From positions 176,576 through 240,575 of the forward strand of contig JANXXU010000052.1 of NCBI GenBank assembly GCA_025350465.1: a stretch of DNA of 64,000 nucleotides, in the 5' to 3' direction. Below, piece after piece: positions 8,628-16,164 of the stretch. Below the pieces are notes generated by a model. The model saw nothing but the letters and a program-made list of their open reading frames with translations, was not told the DNA's origin and did not search any database. The first letter of the stretch is position 1, and every line of letters begins with the position of its first letter. The position numbers and the translations under genes are program-made. Source of the stretch: Alphaproteobacteria bacterium (GTDB taxonomy: Bacteria; Pseudomonadota; Alphaproteobacteria; Micropepsales; Micropepsaceae).

Positions 8628-9694
8628 GTATCTAGCGCGACGTCGCACAAGATCTGTGCCGCCGGCGTTGCGCTGCAGAGCGCGTCGGCGGCGATGAGGA
8701 CGGCCGCCGAAGTCCACGCCGGTTTTTCGTGCGGCCACGGCGCGTTCGATTCGTATTGCCAGCCCATCCAATAAGCGCCGTCGGCATCACGCCACTGATG
8801 TTGGGACTGCCAAAGGTCGAGGGCCTTGCGCGTTTCGCCGACGCCGACGAGAGCCAAAGCGAGCTCGCAGCTCTCGGCGATGGTCACCCAAGGCTGCGCT
8901 AGGACGCAGCGGCAACCTTTGCCTTGCGTGACGAACTCGTCCCAGCGGCTGCGCAGGCGCGCGGCGGCAGCATCGCCGCGATAAACGCCCGCGAGCACGG
9001 GGTAGTACCAGTTCATAGAGAAGTAGTCCTTGTTCTCCCACTGGCGATCGAAGCGATGAGGTTTCGAGCGCACGGCATCGCCCAAGCGCGCGCGTGCGTG
9101 ACGCCACTCGACCATGTCTTGCCCGAGAATTTGTCCGAGCCGAATGGCGCATTCGAGGCTTTTGTGGATGGAGCTCGAACCAGCGAGCAGCGCGTCGTCT
9201 TGCGGTGTCGCCGGATCGGGCGCGGACCAGCGGATTTCGCCATGCTCCGTCTGGAATTGCAGAACGAAATCGATCGAGGCGCGGACGACGGGCCACATGC
9301 GCTTCAAGAAGGTGCGGTCGCCGGTGATCAGAAAATGATGCAGCACGCCGGTCGCCGGATAGGCGCAATAATTCGTGTCGCGTACGCGCGGTTCGTTGCC
9401 GGTGCCTTCGTATTTGTTGGTGTCGAGGGGGACGGCCGAACCGTATTGGCCCCACCACGAACCGTCGGGCAATTGCGATTGCGCCAGAAATTCGTATGCG
9501 CGTTCCGCTTCGCCGGTGCAGCCCGCGACCGAGAGACCCATCGCCGCATGCGTGTGATTCCACGCGTCGATGACGCCGCCGTTGTACCAAGGGATCGACC
9601 CGTCGGAGCGTTGCAGCTCCAGAATGCGGCGCACGGCACCGTCAAAGAAACCGGGTGCGGCGAGCGCGCCGAAGTCGCGGCGAACGAGGGTCAT
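8624..9694 (-). CDS. Alpha/alpha-barrel (prenyltransferase/squalene oxidase-like) protein
   Basis: A 356-residue protein with repeated QxxDGS-type motifs: LQRSDGSIPW, QSQLPDGSWWG and DADGAYWMGWQYE, spaced along an all-helical fold. This resembles terpenoid cyclase/protein prenyltransferase-like or glycoside hydrolase alpha/alpha toroids. No signal peptide is seen. The start overlaps the stop of the methyltransferase gene (ATGA), making it the last gene of a glycosyltransferase-methyltransferase operon. A role in modifying or trimming a glycosylated lipid or sugar polymer is an inference. The catalytic Asp-rich motif of true squalene cyclases is not visible. Confidence 0.7.
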   Translation of the reverse strand: MTLVRRDFGALAAPGFFDGAVRRILELQRSDGSIPWYNGGVIDAWNHTHAAMGLSVAGCTGEAERAYEFLAQSQLPDGSWWGQYGSAVPLDTNKYEGTGNEPRVRDTNYCAYPATGVLHHFLITGDRTFLKRMWPVVRASIDFVLQFQTEHGEIRWSAPDPATPQDDALLAGSSSIHKSLECAIRLGQILGQDMVEWRHARARLGDAVRSKPHRFDRQWENKDYFSMNWYYPVLAGVYRGDAAAARLRSRWDEFVTQGKGCRCVLAQPWVTIAESCELALALVGVGETRKALDLWQSQHQWRDADGAYWMGWQYESNAPWPHEKPAWTSAAVLIAADALCSATPAAQILCDVALDT

Positions 9695-10407
9695 GCGTTC
9701 GCCCGCTCAAAATAGAAAACGGCGCTCTTGCCGATCAAAGGAGCGGTCAACACCTCGCCGATGCGCGTGACCAAGGGCCGCTGCAAGATGTCCCACTCGA
9801 GCAGATGCCGATAGGCTCTTACGACCGGTGACGTCTCGCGCTTGTCCCAGAGCCAGCACTGGAGCCACCAATAAGGCGAATGCAGTCCGTGCGCATGATG
9901 CTTGCGGTAGAGCCGAAAGCCGGCGCGCTCGGCCGCCGCGATCAGCGCTTGCGGTTTGAAGATGCGGATGTGGCCACCTTTGGCCTGGTGATAGCGCGGC
10001 TCTAATTTCCAGCACAACCATTCAGGAAAGAAACGGGGGACACTGACCCCAAGTTTGCCTCCCGGTTTCAGCGTGCGCGCGCATTCGTCGAGGACGGCAA
10101 CAAAATCCGGCACGTGTTCGAGCACCTCCGAGCAAATCACGCGATCGAGGCTGGCATCGGGGAAGGGCAGGCGGCGCGCGTCGGCGGCGGCAAGACCGAA
10201 CCAACGGTGCGAGTTCGTTTCCATATCCGGTATCGAGCCGAAGCCCGCGCGCGTGCGCTCCACATCGGCGAGTTCGATATCGACGCCGATCGCATCGACG
10301 CGTGCGAAATAATAGGCGGCATGCAAGTGCCGCCCGGCGCCGCAGCCGAGGTCGAGCAAACGCATGCCGTCCTCAAGGCCGAGTGTTTTGAGATCGACGG
10401 TTTGCAT
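9691..10407 (-). CDS. SAM-dependent methyltransferase of the glycosyltransferase operon
   Basis: The 238-residue product has motif I LLDLGCGAGRHLHAA, an acidic loop (AIGVDIE), motif II (DASLDRVICSEVLEHVPD) and the LKPGGKLGVSVPR strand of class I methyltransferases. ATG 10407 is preferred, giving a 35-base overlap with the glycosyltransferase end. The longer frame from 10497 has an unrelated basic N-terminus. The position between a GT4 enzyme and a toroid protein suggests O-methylation of a sugar or lipid carrier made by the operon. Confidence 0.85.
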   Translation of the reverse strand: MQTVDLKTLGLEDGMRLLDLGCGAGRHLHAAYYFARVDAIGVDIELADVERTRAGFGSIPDMETNSHRWFGLAAADARRLPFPDASLDRVICSEVLEHVPDFVAVLDECARTLKPGGKLGVSVPRFFPEWLCWKLEPRYHQAKGGHIRIFKPQALIAAAERAGFRLYRKHHAHGLHSPYWWLQCWLWDKRETSPVVRAYRHLLEWDILQRPLVTRIGEVLTAPLIGKSAVFYFERANA

Positions 10408-11707
10408 CAATGGCCTTGAGATAAACTTTCGTGACGTCTTGCGCCGTGCGCGACCAGAGGAAGTTGTTGTGGATGCGGCGTCGGCCGGCCTCGCCAAGCG
10501 CGGCGCGACGCGCGGGATCGTCGAGCAGTGCGCCGATGGCCTGCGCCAGCGCTTGCGGATTCTGTTTGGGCACGATCACGCCGGCGTCGCCAACGACCTC
10601 CGGCAAGGCGCCGCCGTCGGTGACGACCACCGGTACGCCGCACGCCATCGCCTCGCCCGTGGGGAAGCCGAAACCTTCGTAGACCGAGGGTGCGACCGCG
10701 ATCGTCGCTGCGGCATAGAGCTCGGCGATTTGCTCGCTGGAAAGACCCGAAACGAATTCGACCTTGTCGCGAATGCCGAGTTCATCGAGGAGCTTCGAGG
10801 TTTGGCCCTCGCGCAATTTGCCGACAACGAGAAGCTTGAGGTCGGGGCGCGTCGCCAACAGCAAATGGTAAGCGCGAATGAGATAGATGAGCCCCTTGAG
10901 CGGAACGTCGGCGCTGGCGACGGCGATCAACCGGTTCGTCTTGCGCGCGATGTTGGGATAAGGGCGAAAGGTTTCGGCATCGATGCCGTGATAGACGATG
11001 ACCATACGGTCCGGGTCGAGGCCAAAATCCGTGACGACATCGCGCTTGGTGCTTTCGGATACGACGATGATGGGGTCGAGAGCGCGGGCGACCTTCTTCT
11101 GCATTTTGAGAAACGAGTACCAGCGCGCGATCAAGAGTTTGAGCGACAGCTTGTCCGCGTGGTCGATAGCGATGCGCCGGTCCATGGTGATGGGGTGATG
11201 GATCGTGCCGGCGACCGGCACGCCCATGGCGCGAATCTTGAGCAGACCCCAGCAGAGCGTTTGGTTGTCATGGACGACGTCATAGTCGCCGACACGCGTC
11301 TCCATCCAACGCGCCAAGCGCTCGCCGAACGTATATGGCTCACCGAAGGCGCCACTGACGTGCAGCAGCCATTCGCGCACGTCGATGGAGTCGCGAAACT
11401 CGCTGGCTTTGGGCCACGGCAAGCCGATGAAGCCCTTGGGCCGCGCATAAAGATCGAGCGACGGCAGTTCGATCAGCTTTACGCGCGGATCGAGGTGAGG
11501 GTAAGGCGGGCCCGAGACGACGTGAACGGTGTGGCCCATGTCGGCCAGCGCGCTCGTTACCAAGCGCATGTAGACGCCTTGTCCGCCGGTATAGGGATCG
11601 GAGCGATAACTCGGCATGAGAATGCGCAGCGGGCGGGCCGTCGCCGCCACCGCGATGGGCGGCGCTTGCGCGTCAATAGCCATCGCATCTGCGCGCGCTA
11701 TCGTCAC
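10373..11707 (-). CDS. Glycosyltransferase family 4 (GT-B) protein
   Basis: A 444-residue retaining GT-B enzyme. The N-terminal Rossmann domain contains the GGQGVYMR glycine loop. The C-terminal donor-binding domain has PSVYEGFGFPTGEAMACGVPVV, which carries the E-x7-E motif that binds the nucleotide sugar. It is the first gene of the three-gene operon. The GTG at 11707 gives the longest frame; ATG 11683 is equally plausible and neither has a clear Shine-Dalgarno. The acceptor and sugar cannot be deduced. Cytosolic or membrane-peripheral action is expected for this family. Confidence 0.87.
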   Translation of the reverse strand: MTIARADAMAIDAQAPPIAVAATARPLRILMPSYRSDPYTGGQGVYMRLVTSALADMGHTVHVVSGPPYPHLDPRVKLIELPSLDLYARPKGFIGLPWPKASEFRDSIDVREWLLHVSGAFGEPYTFGERLARWMETRVGDYDVVHDNQTLCWGLLKIRAMGVPVAGTIHHPITMDRRIAIDHADKLSLKLLIARWYSFLKMQKKVARALDPIIVVSESTKRDVVTDFGLDPDRMVIVYHGIDAETFRPYPNIARKTNRLIAVASADVPLKGLIYLIRAYHLLLATRPDLKLLVVGKLREGQTSKLLDELGIRDKVEFVSGLSSEQIAELYAAATIAVAPSVYEGFGFPTGEAMACGVPVVVTDGGALPEVVGDAGVIVPKQNPQALAQAIGALLDDPARRAALGEAGRRRIHNNFLWSRTAQDVTKVYLKAIDANRRSQNTRP

Positions 11708-11715
11708 GTAATTTT

Positions 11716-11782
11716 GTCATTCCCGCGAAGGCGGGAATCCAGATTTTTCCTGGGACTGGATTCCCGCCTTCGCGGGAATGAC
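11716..11782. repeat. REP-like inverted repeat, two 27-bp arms
   Basis: Arms at 11716-11742 and 11756-11782 are exact inverted copies of 27 bp around a 13-base spacer. Each arm contains its own smaller palindrome, ATTCCCGC-GAAG-GCGGGAAT. This is the common dispersed ATTCCCGCGAAGGCGGGAAT-type repeat of proteobacteria. It lies eight bases upstream of the glycosyltransferase GTG, just outside the integrated element. Confidence 0.9.
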
Positions 11783-11866
11783 AAGCGGGGAGCTTGGGCC
11801 GTCACGTGCGCCTTTTTGCGGATGTCTTGTCTGTCTTGAGGGGCGACTTAGCAGGTCGGCGCTGGA

Positions 11867-11879
11867 CTGACAAATAGTC
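11867..11879 (+). other. Left boundary repeat of the element (candidate attL core)
   Basis: CTGACAAATAGTC occurs here and again at 16140-16152 in the same orientation. It lies about 140 bases before the integrase start, as expected for an att core next to int. No tRNA gene overlaps it, so the target would be an intergenic site. Confidence 0.55.
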
Positions 11880-12018
11880 TCTAATCGTCAATCTACGACA
11901 GGCTACCTTTGTTTTCGCAGAGCATCAAAAAACACTTAAAACACGGGCTTTCTCGCACATCATAGTTACCTGTTGAACGCACAAACTCCGTTCGAGTTCG
12001 ATGTGCTCGGAGCACTCT

Positions 12019-12710
12019 ATGGACACTCCTGCGATGCGCGGACACCATCTCACGAAGAAGACCATCGAAGGGTTTTCTTTCGAGGGTCGCCACGGCAAGG
12101 CCCACGATATCCGTCGAGATCGAGATCTTCGCGGCTTCGGCGTTCGGGTCTTTCCAAGCGGGGCAAAAACGTTCGTCTTCGGATACACCACGGCTTATGG
12201 TCGCAAACGCCTGATTACTATCGCGAAGGTTGGCGAACTGACGCTCAGCCAAGCCAGGGATAAGGCGGCTCGCCACCGCGCTGCGGTGCTGGACGGTGCC
12301 GATCCGGCTGATGAGCGAGCCACTTCGCGTCAATCCCTAACCTTGAACGCCCTGGCTGACCGATATTTGGCCGAGCACGCTGATAGAAAGAAGAAGGCGT
12401 CCTCTGCAGCCGAAGATCGACGAAACCTCAGCAACTGCATTCGCCCACGACTCGGGCCCAAGCCCGTTCGCGCCATAACGCGTGCCGACATCGACGCGCT
12501 GCACCATGCGATGCACAAGACCCCGTTCCTAGCGAACCGGGTCATCGCGCTGCTCTCGAAGATGTTCAATCTAGCCGAGAAATGGGGTGTTCTCTCCAAC
12601 GGACACAACCCCTGTCGCCATGTCGAACGCTTTCCCGAGGCGCGTCGCGAAAGGTTTCTGCTCCCCGAGGAACTGACGCGCCTATCAATGGTGTTGGACC
12701 AGTTGGAAAC
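12019..12710 (+). pseudogene. Tyrosine integrase, N-terminal part (split by inversion)
   Basis: About 230 residues survive: an arm-type DNA-binding DUF4102 domain (LTKKTIEGFSF, RGFGVRVFPSGAKTFVF, ITIAKVGELTLSQAR) and a SAM-like core-binding domain (LTLNALADRYLAEHA to NRVIALLSKMFNLAEKWG), ending at LSMVLDQLE. After 12710 the frame runs into antisense sequence of the ATPase gene and stops at 12819. No catalytic Arg, His or Tyr is present in this half. They are on the minus strand at 14188-14718. Joining the halves gives about 406 residues, normal for the family. ATG 12019 is chosen for the GGAG six to seven bases upstream. Confidence 0.88.
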
Positions 12711-13567
12711 CCTTGCGTGCCAGCCTGTTCGAGGAGTTGAAGAAACTTTTCATCGTCCTGGGAGAGCGTGGCGGGAGAGTCCGCTTCTCCCGGCGCCGTC
12801 TCCCCCACGAGGCCCTTGAGCCTCAGGGTGGTCGAACCATCTGCCAGATCGACCACGCCGAACTCGATCACCAAACGGCCACCGATGGGTCCACCCTTGT
12901 TCTTGAGTGTTGTGATTGATGATCGGTTAATGCCAGCCTGCTTGACCTTCAGCACGCAGGCAACGCTGTTGAAGAGGTTCATCGCACCCATTGGTCGGTT
13001 CTCGTTGTCGAGCGCCGGGTGGCAAACCAGAATAATCGAAACGTTGAACTCGAGGATCAGGCCGCGCAGTTCCCGGAGGATCGCGCTCGCGTCCGATGGG
13101 GAGTTCAGATCGCCGTCGTTGAAGTAGGCGTAGGTGTCGAAGATGATCGTGCTGACGGCGTTGGGACTAATTACCCGCGCTCGAAGAAACTTTTGCAGGT
13201 CCTCGAAACTCAGCCGACGCTTCGGCAAAGTGACGGCGCTCTCCGAGGCGATAAATCGCTGCGCCGTCTTGTCGTCAAAGTCGGCAGTGATTGCCTGAAA
13301 TCGGGATGAAATATCGAAACTGTCCTCCAGACTGAGATAGAGCACCGTCCCCATCTTCACATTTCGACCAAGAAACGGTCGCCCACTTGCGATGCAAGCC
13401 GCGAGTTCGAGCACGGTGAAGGATTTTCGAGCCTGCGACGCGCCCATGAGAAGGGTGATGCTCTTCGCCGGGATCAACCGTTCGACCAACCACTCCGGAG
13501 AAGGGCGATTGGCAAGGTCACGGACCGAAAACGCCTCGAAGTGTTCGAGCTGAGGTGACAGTCCCAT
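12566..13567 (-). pseudogene. RepA-like AAA ATPase, N-terminal part (split by inversion)
   Basis: Residues 1-286 (13567 to about 12710) are a RecA-fold helicase/RepA-type ATPase (AAA_25). The P-loop is GASQARKS (residues 42-49), where Ala replaces the usual second Gly. A Walker B-like strand is VSTIIFDTYAY, and the sensor region is IILVCHPALDN. From 12709 to 12566 the frame continues through antisense integrase sequence, so the last 47 residues are not original. The real C-terminus, about 48 residues, lies at 14718-14864 on the other strand. Such ATPases help plasmid, phage or satellite replication. The gene follows the HTH gene by 18 bases. Confidence 0.82.
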
Positions 13568-13585
13568 CGCTTTGCGTTGGGTGCA

Positions 13586-13813
13586 CTATTGCTGGCAGGT
13601 GCGATTTGCGATCCAGCCCTGGACGTCCGATAGCCGGTACCGAATACAGCGGGCCGAGATACGGACAAACGTGGGGCCTCCGCCGCGTGTGCGCCACGCT
13701 TCGAGGGCGCGAGGCGAAACGCACAACAACCGGGCGACGGATTTCTGCGAAAGAAGCGGGTCGTTGTCGTGTGTTGTTCCGGCAGCTGCGATTGATTGTG
13801 CGTTGGCGTTCAT
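13586..13813 (-). CDS. AlpA-like helix-turn-helix DNA-binding protein
   Basis: A 75-residue protein with a MerR/AlpA-type HTH: LLSQKSVARLLCVSPRALEAWRTRG (about residues 20-44), then a wing TFVRISARCIRYRLSDVQGWI. AlpA/excisionase-like proteins control integrase or replication genes in integrated elements. ATG 13813 is preferred over the longer frame from 13849. In the ancestral orientation it would lie between integrase and ATPase. It is intact, within the inverted segment. Confidence 0.8.
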   Translation of the reverse strand: MNANAQSIAAAGTTHDNDPLLSQKSVARLLCVSPRALEAWRTRGGGPTFVRISARCIRYRLSDVQGWIANRTCQQ

Positions 13814-13906
13814 TACTCGTTTCTCACGTCGATGGTGGTGGACCATCAAAAATGAGATGCGGCCAAACGCACCGAATTGATAGAGGCCTGGATGAAGAAA
13901 ACGAAC

Positions 13907-14118
13907 CCCCTTGAATTAAACTCTAACGGAGTCGATTAGGCATTCACCCCTTGAATAAAACTCCTAACGGAGTCGATGGCCGTTCGCCCAGTTTCACCTG
14001 GGCGTCGCCAGTTATTTTCTTCAGTCGCCAGTTTTAACTGTCGGCAGGGAGTCGTCAGCTGTGAGAGAAAGACTCGAACTGCTCAACTGAGCCGTCAGCT
14101 GTCGAGTGGAAGACTCGA
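13907..14118. repeat. Two pairs of direct repeats with about 40-bp period
   Basis: The first pair, 13907-13936 and 13947-13977, shares CCCCTTGAAT, AAACTC and TAACGGAGTCGAT. The second pair, 14053-14077 and 14093-14118, shares CGTCAGCTGT and AGACTCGA. Between them lie a 7-bp stem-loop (CGCCCAG 13985-13991, CTGGGCG 13998-14004) and repeated GTCGCCAGTT. This region separates the HTH gene from the integrase catalytic half and contains no gene. Repeats of this kind may bind the HTH protein, the ATPase or the integrase arm domain. Confidence 0.7.
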
Positions 14119-14187
14119 GGGTAGCAAGGGAGTCTGAGGGAGCAAGAGAACTGCAACGACCCTCCAACCCCCATGGGGCCTACGTCG

Positions 14188-14718
14188 TCACGCAGACTCT
14201 GTTGACGGCGCTGGCCGGGGCAGAAAAGACTCTGCAATCGCTAGGCCTGTCGTGAGCGCCGCCTGCTGCGCGGTCTCGTTGGCAAGGTGTGCGTAGCGCT
14301 GCGTCGTTGCGACGTTGCGATGGCCGAGCAGGACTCCGATTATTGGAAGCGACAAGCCTTGGCTGACAGCCACGCTGGCATAGGTATGTCGAAGGTCGTG
14401 GAGTCGAACGCGTTGCAAACCTGCGCGTGCACAAACACGCTGCCAGGGTTTATCTAGACTCATTAGGTGAGTCCCCTCGTTCCGCCCCCGAACGACAAAT
14501 GGATTATCGCTAACCCTTGGATGCTTCTGAAGAAGATCGGCGGCATCAGGCGACAAAAAGATCGTCTTCGGACCCGTTTTGGAGTCGCCGAGTCTTAACA
14601 GCCGGTTGTCGAGGAAAACTTCATCCCAACGAAGTTTGAGAATTTCATTTAGCCTCGCACCCGTAAAAACCAGAAGTCGGATTGCGAGAATGACGTTGGC
14701 GCCTTCTTGCGCACACGT
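14188..14718 (-). pseudogene. Tyrosine integrase, catalytic part (split by inversion)
   Basis: About 176 residues with the full catalytic set: Arg in TGARLNEILKLRW, Lys near LGDSKTGPK, HDLRH (H-x-x-R), the His of LLGHRN, and the nucleophile Tyr in TTQRYAHL. The open frame continues upstream to an ATG at 14733, but MPCLS is encoded outside the breakpoint and is not original. Without the arm-binding and core-binding domains, which are at 12019-12710, it should not recombine att sites. All catalytic residues are retained, so the decay looks recent. Confidence 0.88.
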
Positions 14719-14864
14719 TGACAAACACGGCATGGGCGAAGGAGGCCGAGGGGAAACTTCAAATGACGAAAGATACTTTCAACAAGAAGCTAAAGCGGCT
14801 GAAGGACAACCTGCGTCTGCGCCATGACGGGAAGCGCTATTCGTTAGTGCCAGTGCCAGATTAG
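14718..14864 (+). pseudogene. RepA-like ATPase, displaced C-terminal tail
   Basis: The frame reads LTNTAWAKEAEGKLQ, then MTKDTFNKKLKRLKDNL, and ends SLVPVPD at TAG 14862. This looks like the winged-helix tail usual at the C-terminus of RepA-like phage/plasmid ATPases (TWxxxA..., then TFxxxLKRL). It has no start codon of its own before 14763 and joins in frame to residue 286 of the ATPase if the 12709-14718 segment is re-inverted, giving about 334 residues. The final codons overlap the AGTGCCA repeat cluster. Confidence 0.8.
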
Positions 14865-14907
14865 TGCCACGGCAGTGCCACGACACTAGCGCTGAAGTGT
14901 AGTGCCA
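14846..14907 (+). repeat. Cluster of five AGTGCCA repeats
   Basis: AGTGCCA occurs at 14846-14852, 14852-14858, 14863-14869, 14874-14880 and 14901-14907, with a sixth partial copy following. Spacings of 6, 11, 11 and 27 bases hint at helical phasing for some copies. The cluster starts within the last codons of the ATPase and continues downstream, and could be an iteron-like binding site. From 14908 to 15131 I see nothing further. Confidence 0.75.
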
Positions 14908-15131
14908 GTGCGGGGGGCTTTGACAAGTGCGTCACACACACTTTGCGTCAAGGCTTATTGGAGAGATCGGCGCGAGCCAGGTGTAGTGACAATTGGCTGA
15001 ACCAAGATCTGATCCGACCTAACGACGAGCTGCCGCATCGCGCCAGGGGCCTGTTGGATCGAGCGGCACGAACCAGACGCCATGACATGTACAAAATATG
15101 CAATCGCGTCCGAGGCGGCTGTCTGTCGATT

Positions 15132-15788
15132 TCAGTGCGTGACGCAATTTGTGGAATTGCCGAAAGTGTTGCAATTCGTAACGACTGGCCGGTTCATGTT
15201 GTTGATGATCTGTTGTGTCTGCGCGTACTGCGATAGTGCGTTGAACGCGGCCTGCCGCCGGGCAAGTTCAGCTTCATGCGACTGCTCCAACCCCGCGTCG
15301 ATCCGCTCGCCCTCCTGCATAAGTTCAGCCGTTGCATCGGCAACCAATTCTCTCGCTCGCTTCAGTTCTTCGCCCCAGCTTATTTTTCTTTGGATCAGAT
15401 CGACTAGCAGTAGGTCGTTCTTGGAATACTCGTTCGCCAGGATCGGGACGAACGTGGGAGTTGTTTGTGCAATTTGGTCTAACGCGCTGTGCCGACACTC
15501 TTGCAGCCTCGGGTGAACCTTGAAAATCGCCGCCGCCTCCACCTTTGTTATCTTGCTTGCGTCCGACAGTTGCTCCAGCGTGGCTTGTCGAACATCCATC
15601 GGCAAATGATCCCGTATCGGGTCAGCATCCGCCGAGCTGTAAACTCCCCCTATACAAGCCTTCACCGTTTCGACAGCGGACTGGGTGTTGGTTCGAATTG
15701 CTTGGGCTTGTTGCTGGGCCTGCGTGGCGCATCCGGCCAGAAAAACAGCAATCGCCACGGTTGAAGATGCTTTGATAGATTTTCTCAT
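15132..15788 (-). CDS. Putative lipoprotein carried by the element
   Basis: A 218-residue protein with a lipobox (FLAGC, lipidated Cys20) after a short hydrophobic signal. A mostly helical, Gln/Ala/Glu-rich body follows (QLSDASKITKVEAAAIF, ELKRARELVADATAELMQEGERIDAGLEQSHEAELARRQAAF) with coiled-coil character. The C-terminus has paired Cys in TNCNTFGNSTNC, a short tail seen in several accessory lipoproteins. No enzymatic motif is visible. It is the only cargo-like gene of the element, so surface modification or exclusion is a guess. Confidence 0.7.
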   Translation of the reverse strand: MRKSIKASSTVAIAVFLAGCATQAQQQAQAIRTNTQSAVETVKACIGGVYSSADADPIRDHLPMDVRQATLEQLSDASKITKVEAAAIFKVHPRLQECRHSALDQIAQTTPTFVPILANEYSKNDLLLVDLIQRKISWGEELKRARELVADATAELMQEGERIDAGLEQSHEAELARRQAAFNALSQYAQTQQIINNMNRPVVTNCNTFGNSTNCVTH

Positions 15789-16164
15789 TGTGAGCCCCCA
15801 GCCAATCTGCGGCTAGTATAACTCAGGTACTGATTTGACAAATGGCTCCTAGACGGTCCGGCTTCAGAATTGGCCCAGGATTTGATTAGGGACTCACCGG
15901 CGCCTGGTCAGTCGCAGTCCATGCAAGCACCCAAAATCGCCAGCACCCATCAGCGAGTCTCAGTGCGCGTTTGTGGGGCTTCGTCGGCGCGTCGTGGGGG
16001 CGACGATCACTCGCCTGAACTCCATTCGTCGTCCGAGGGCGGCACTCTGTGGCCACTCCGCGCAGACTATCTCGTGTTGCGCCACACCTAACCTGTTGAG
16101 CTAATTGGCGACTAAGGCGCAAAAGGCGCTTGCGATCCTCTGACAAATAGTCAGAAACGCGCGC
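15789..16164. other. Non-coding right end of the element
   Basis: This 376-base stretch lies between the lipoprotein start and the ABA4-like gene. It holds the likely lipoprotein promoter at its left end and the 13-bp boundary repeat at 16140-16152. Short open frames on both strands lack start signals and family features, and I see no RNA gene. Confidence 0.6.
16140..16152 (+). other. Right boundary repeat of the element (candidate attR core)
   Basis: CTGACAAATAGTC, identical to 11867-11879. It ends 13 bases before the stop codon of the ABA4-like gene, so insertion would have occurred in the intergenic space downstream of that gene. Confidence 0.55.

Larger units (their letters stand above)
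12709..14718. other. Inverted 2.0-kb segment inside the element
   Basis: At the left edge, AAC (12708-12710) ends the intact integrase frame on the plus strand and the intact ATPase frame on the minus strand. At the right edge, the inverse triplet GTT (14717-14719) marks where the integrase catalytic half begins on the minus strand and the ATPase tail begins on the plus strand. Flipping the segment joins GAA-ACG-TGT-GCG in the integrase (E-T-C-A) and GGG-TTG-ACA in the ATPase (G-L-T), both in frame. Only 3 bp of microhomology is seen, with no long inverted repeats. Confidence 0.88.
11867..16152. mobile_element. Small integrated genetic element with split integrase
   Basis: About 4.3 kb bounded by a 13-bp direct repeat. 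It contains the two halves of a tyrosine integrase, an AlpA-like HTH gene, a RepA-like AAA ATPase in two parts, repeat clusters and a lipoprotein gene. Base composition and codon use differ from the flanks. No capsid, relaxase or transfer gene is present, so it looks like a satellite-like or integrated-plasmid-like element. A 2-kb internal inversion has inactivated it for self-excision. The boundaries rest on the repeat and have not been tested against an empty site. Confidence 0.7.

Noticed and set aside
11893..12333. 146-codon open frame on the minus strand at the left end of the element
   Set aside because: It is antisense to the integrase N-terminus, shows no family features and has a low-complexity start. 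It is a shadow frame.
12709..14718. Site-specific invertase switch with long inverted repeats
   Set aside because: I looked for matching inverted repeats at both edges and found only the 3-bp AAC/GTT match, so a programmed switch is not supported by sequence alone.
14719..14733. ATG at 14733 as the start of the integrase catalytic half
   Set aside because: The five codons before the breakpoint come from outside the inverted segment. The integrase sequence resumes only at 14718.
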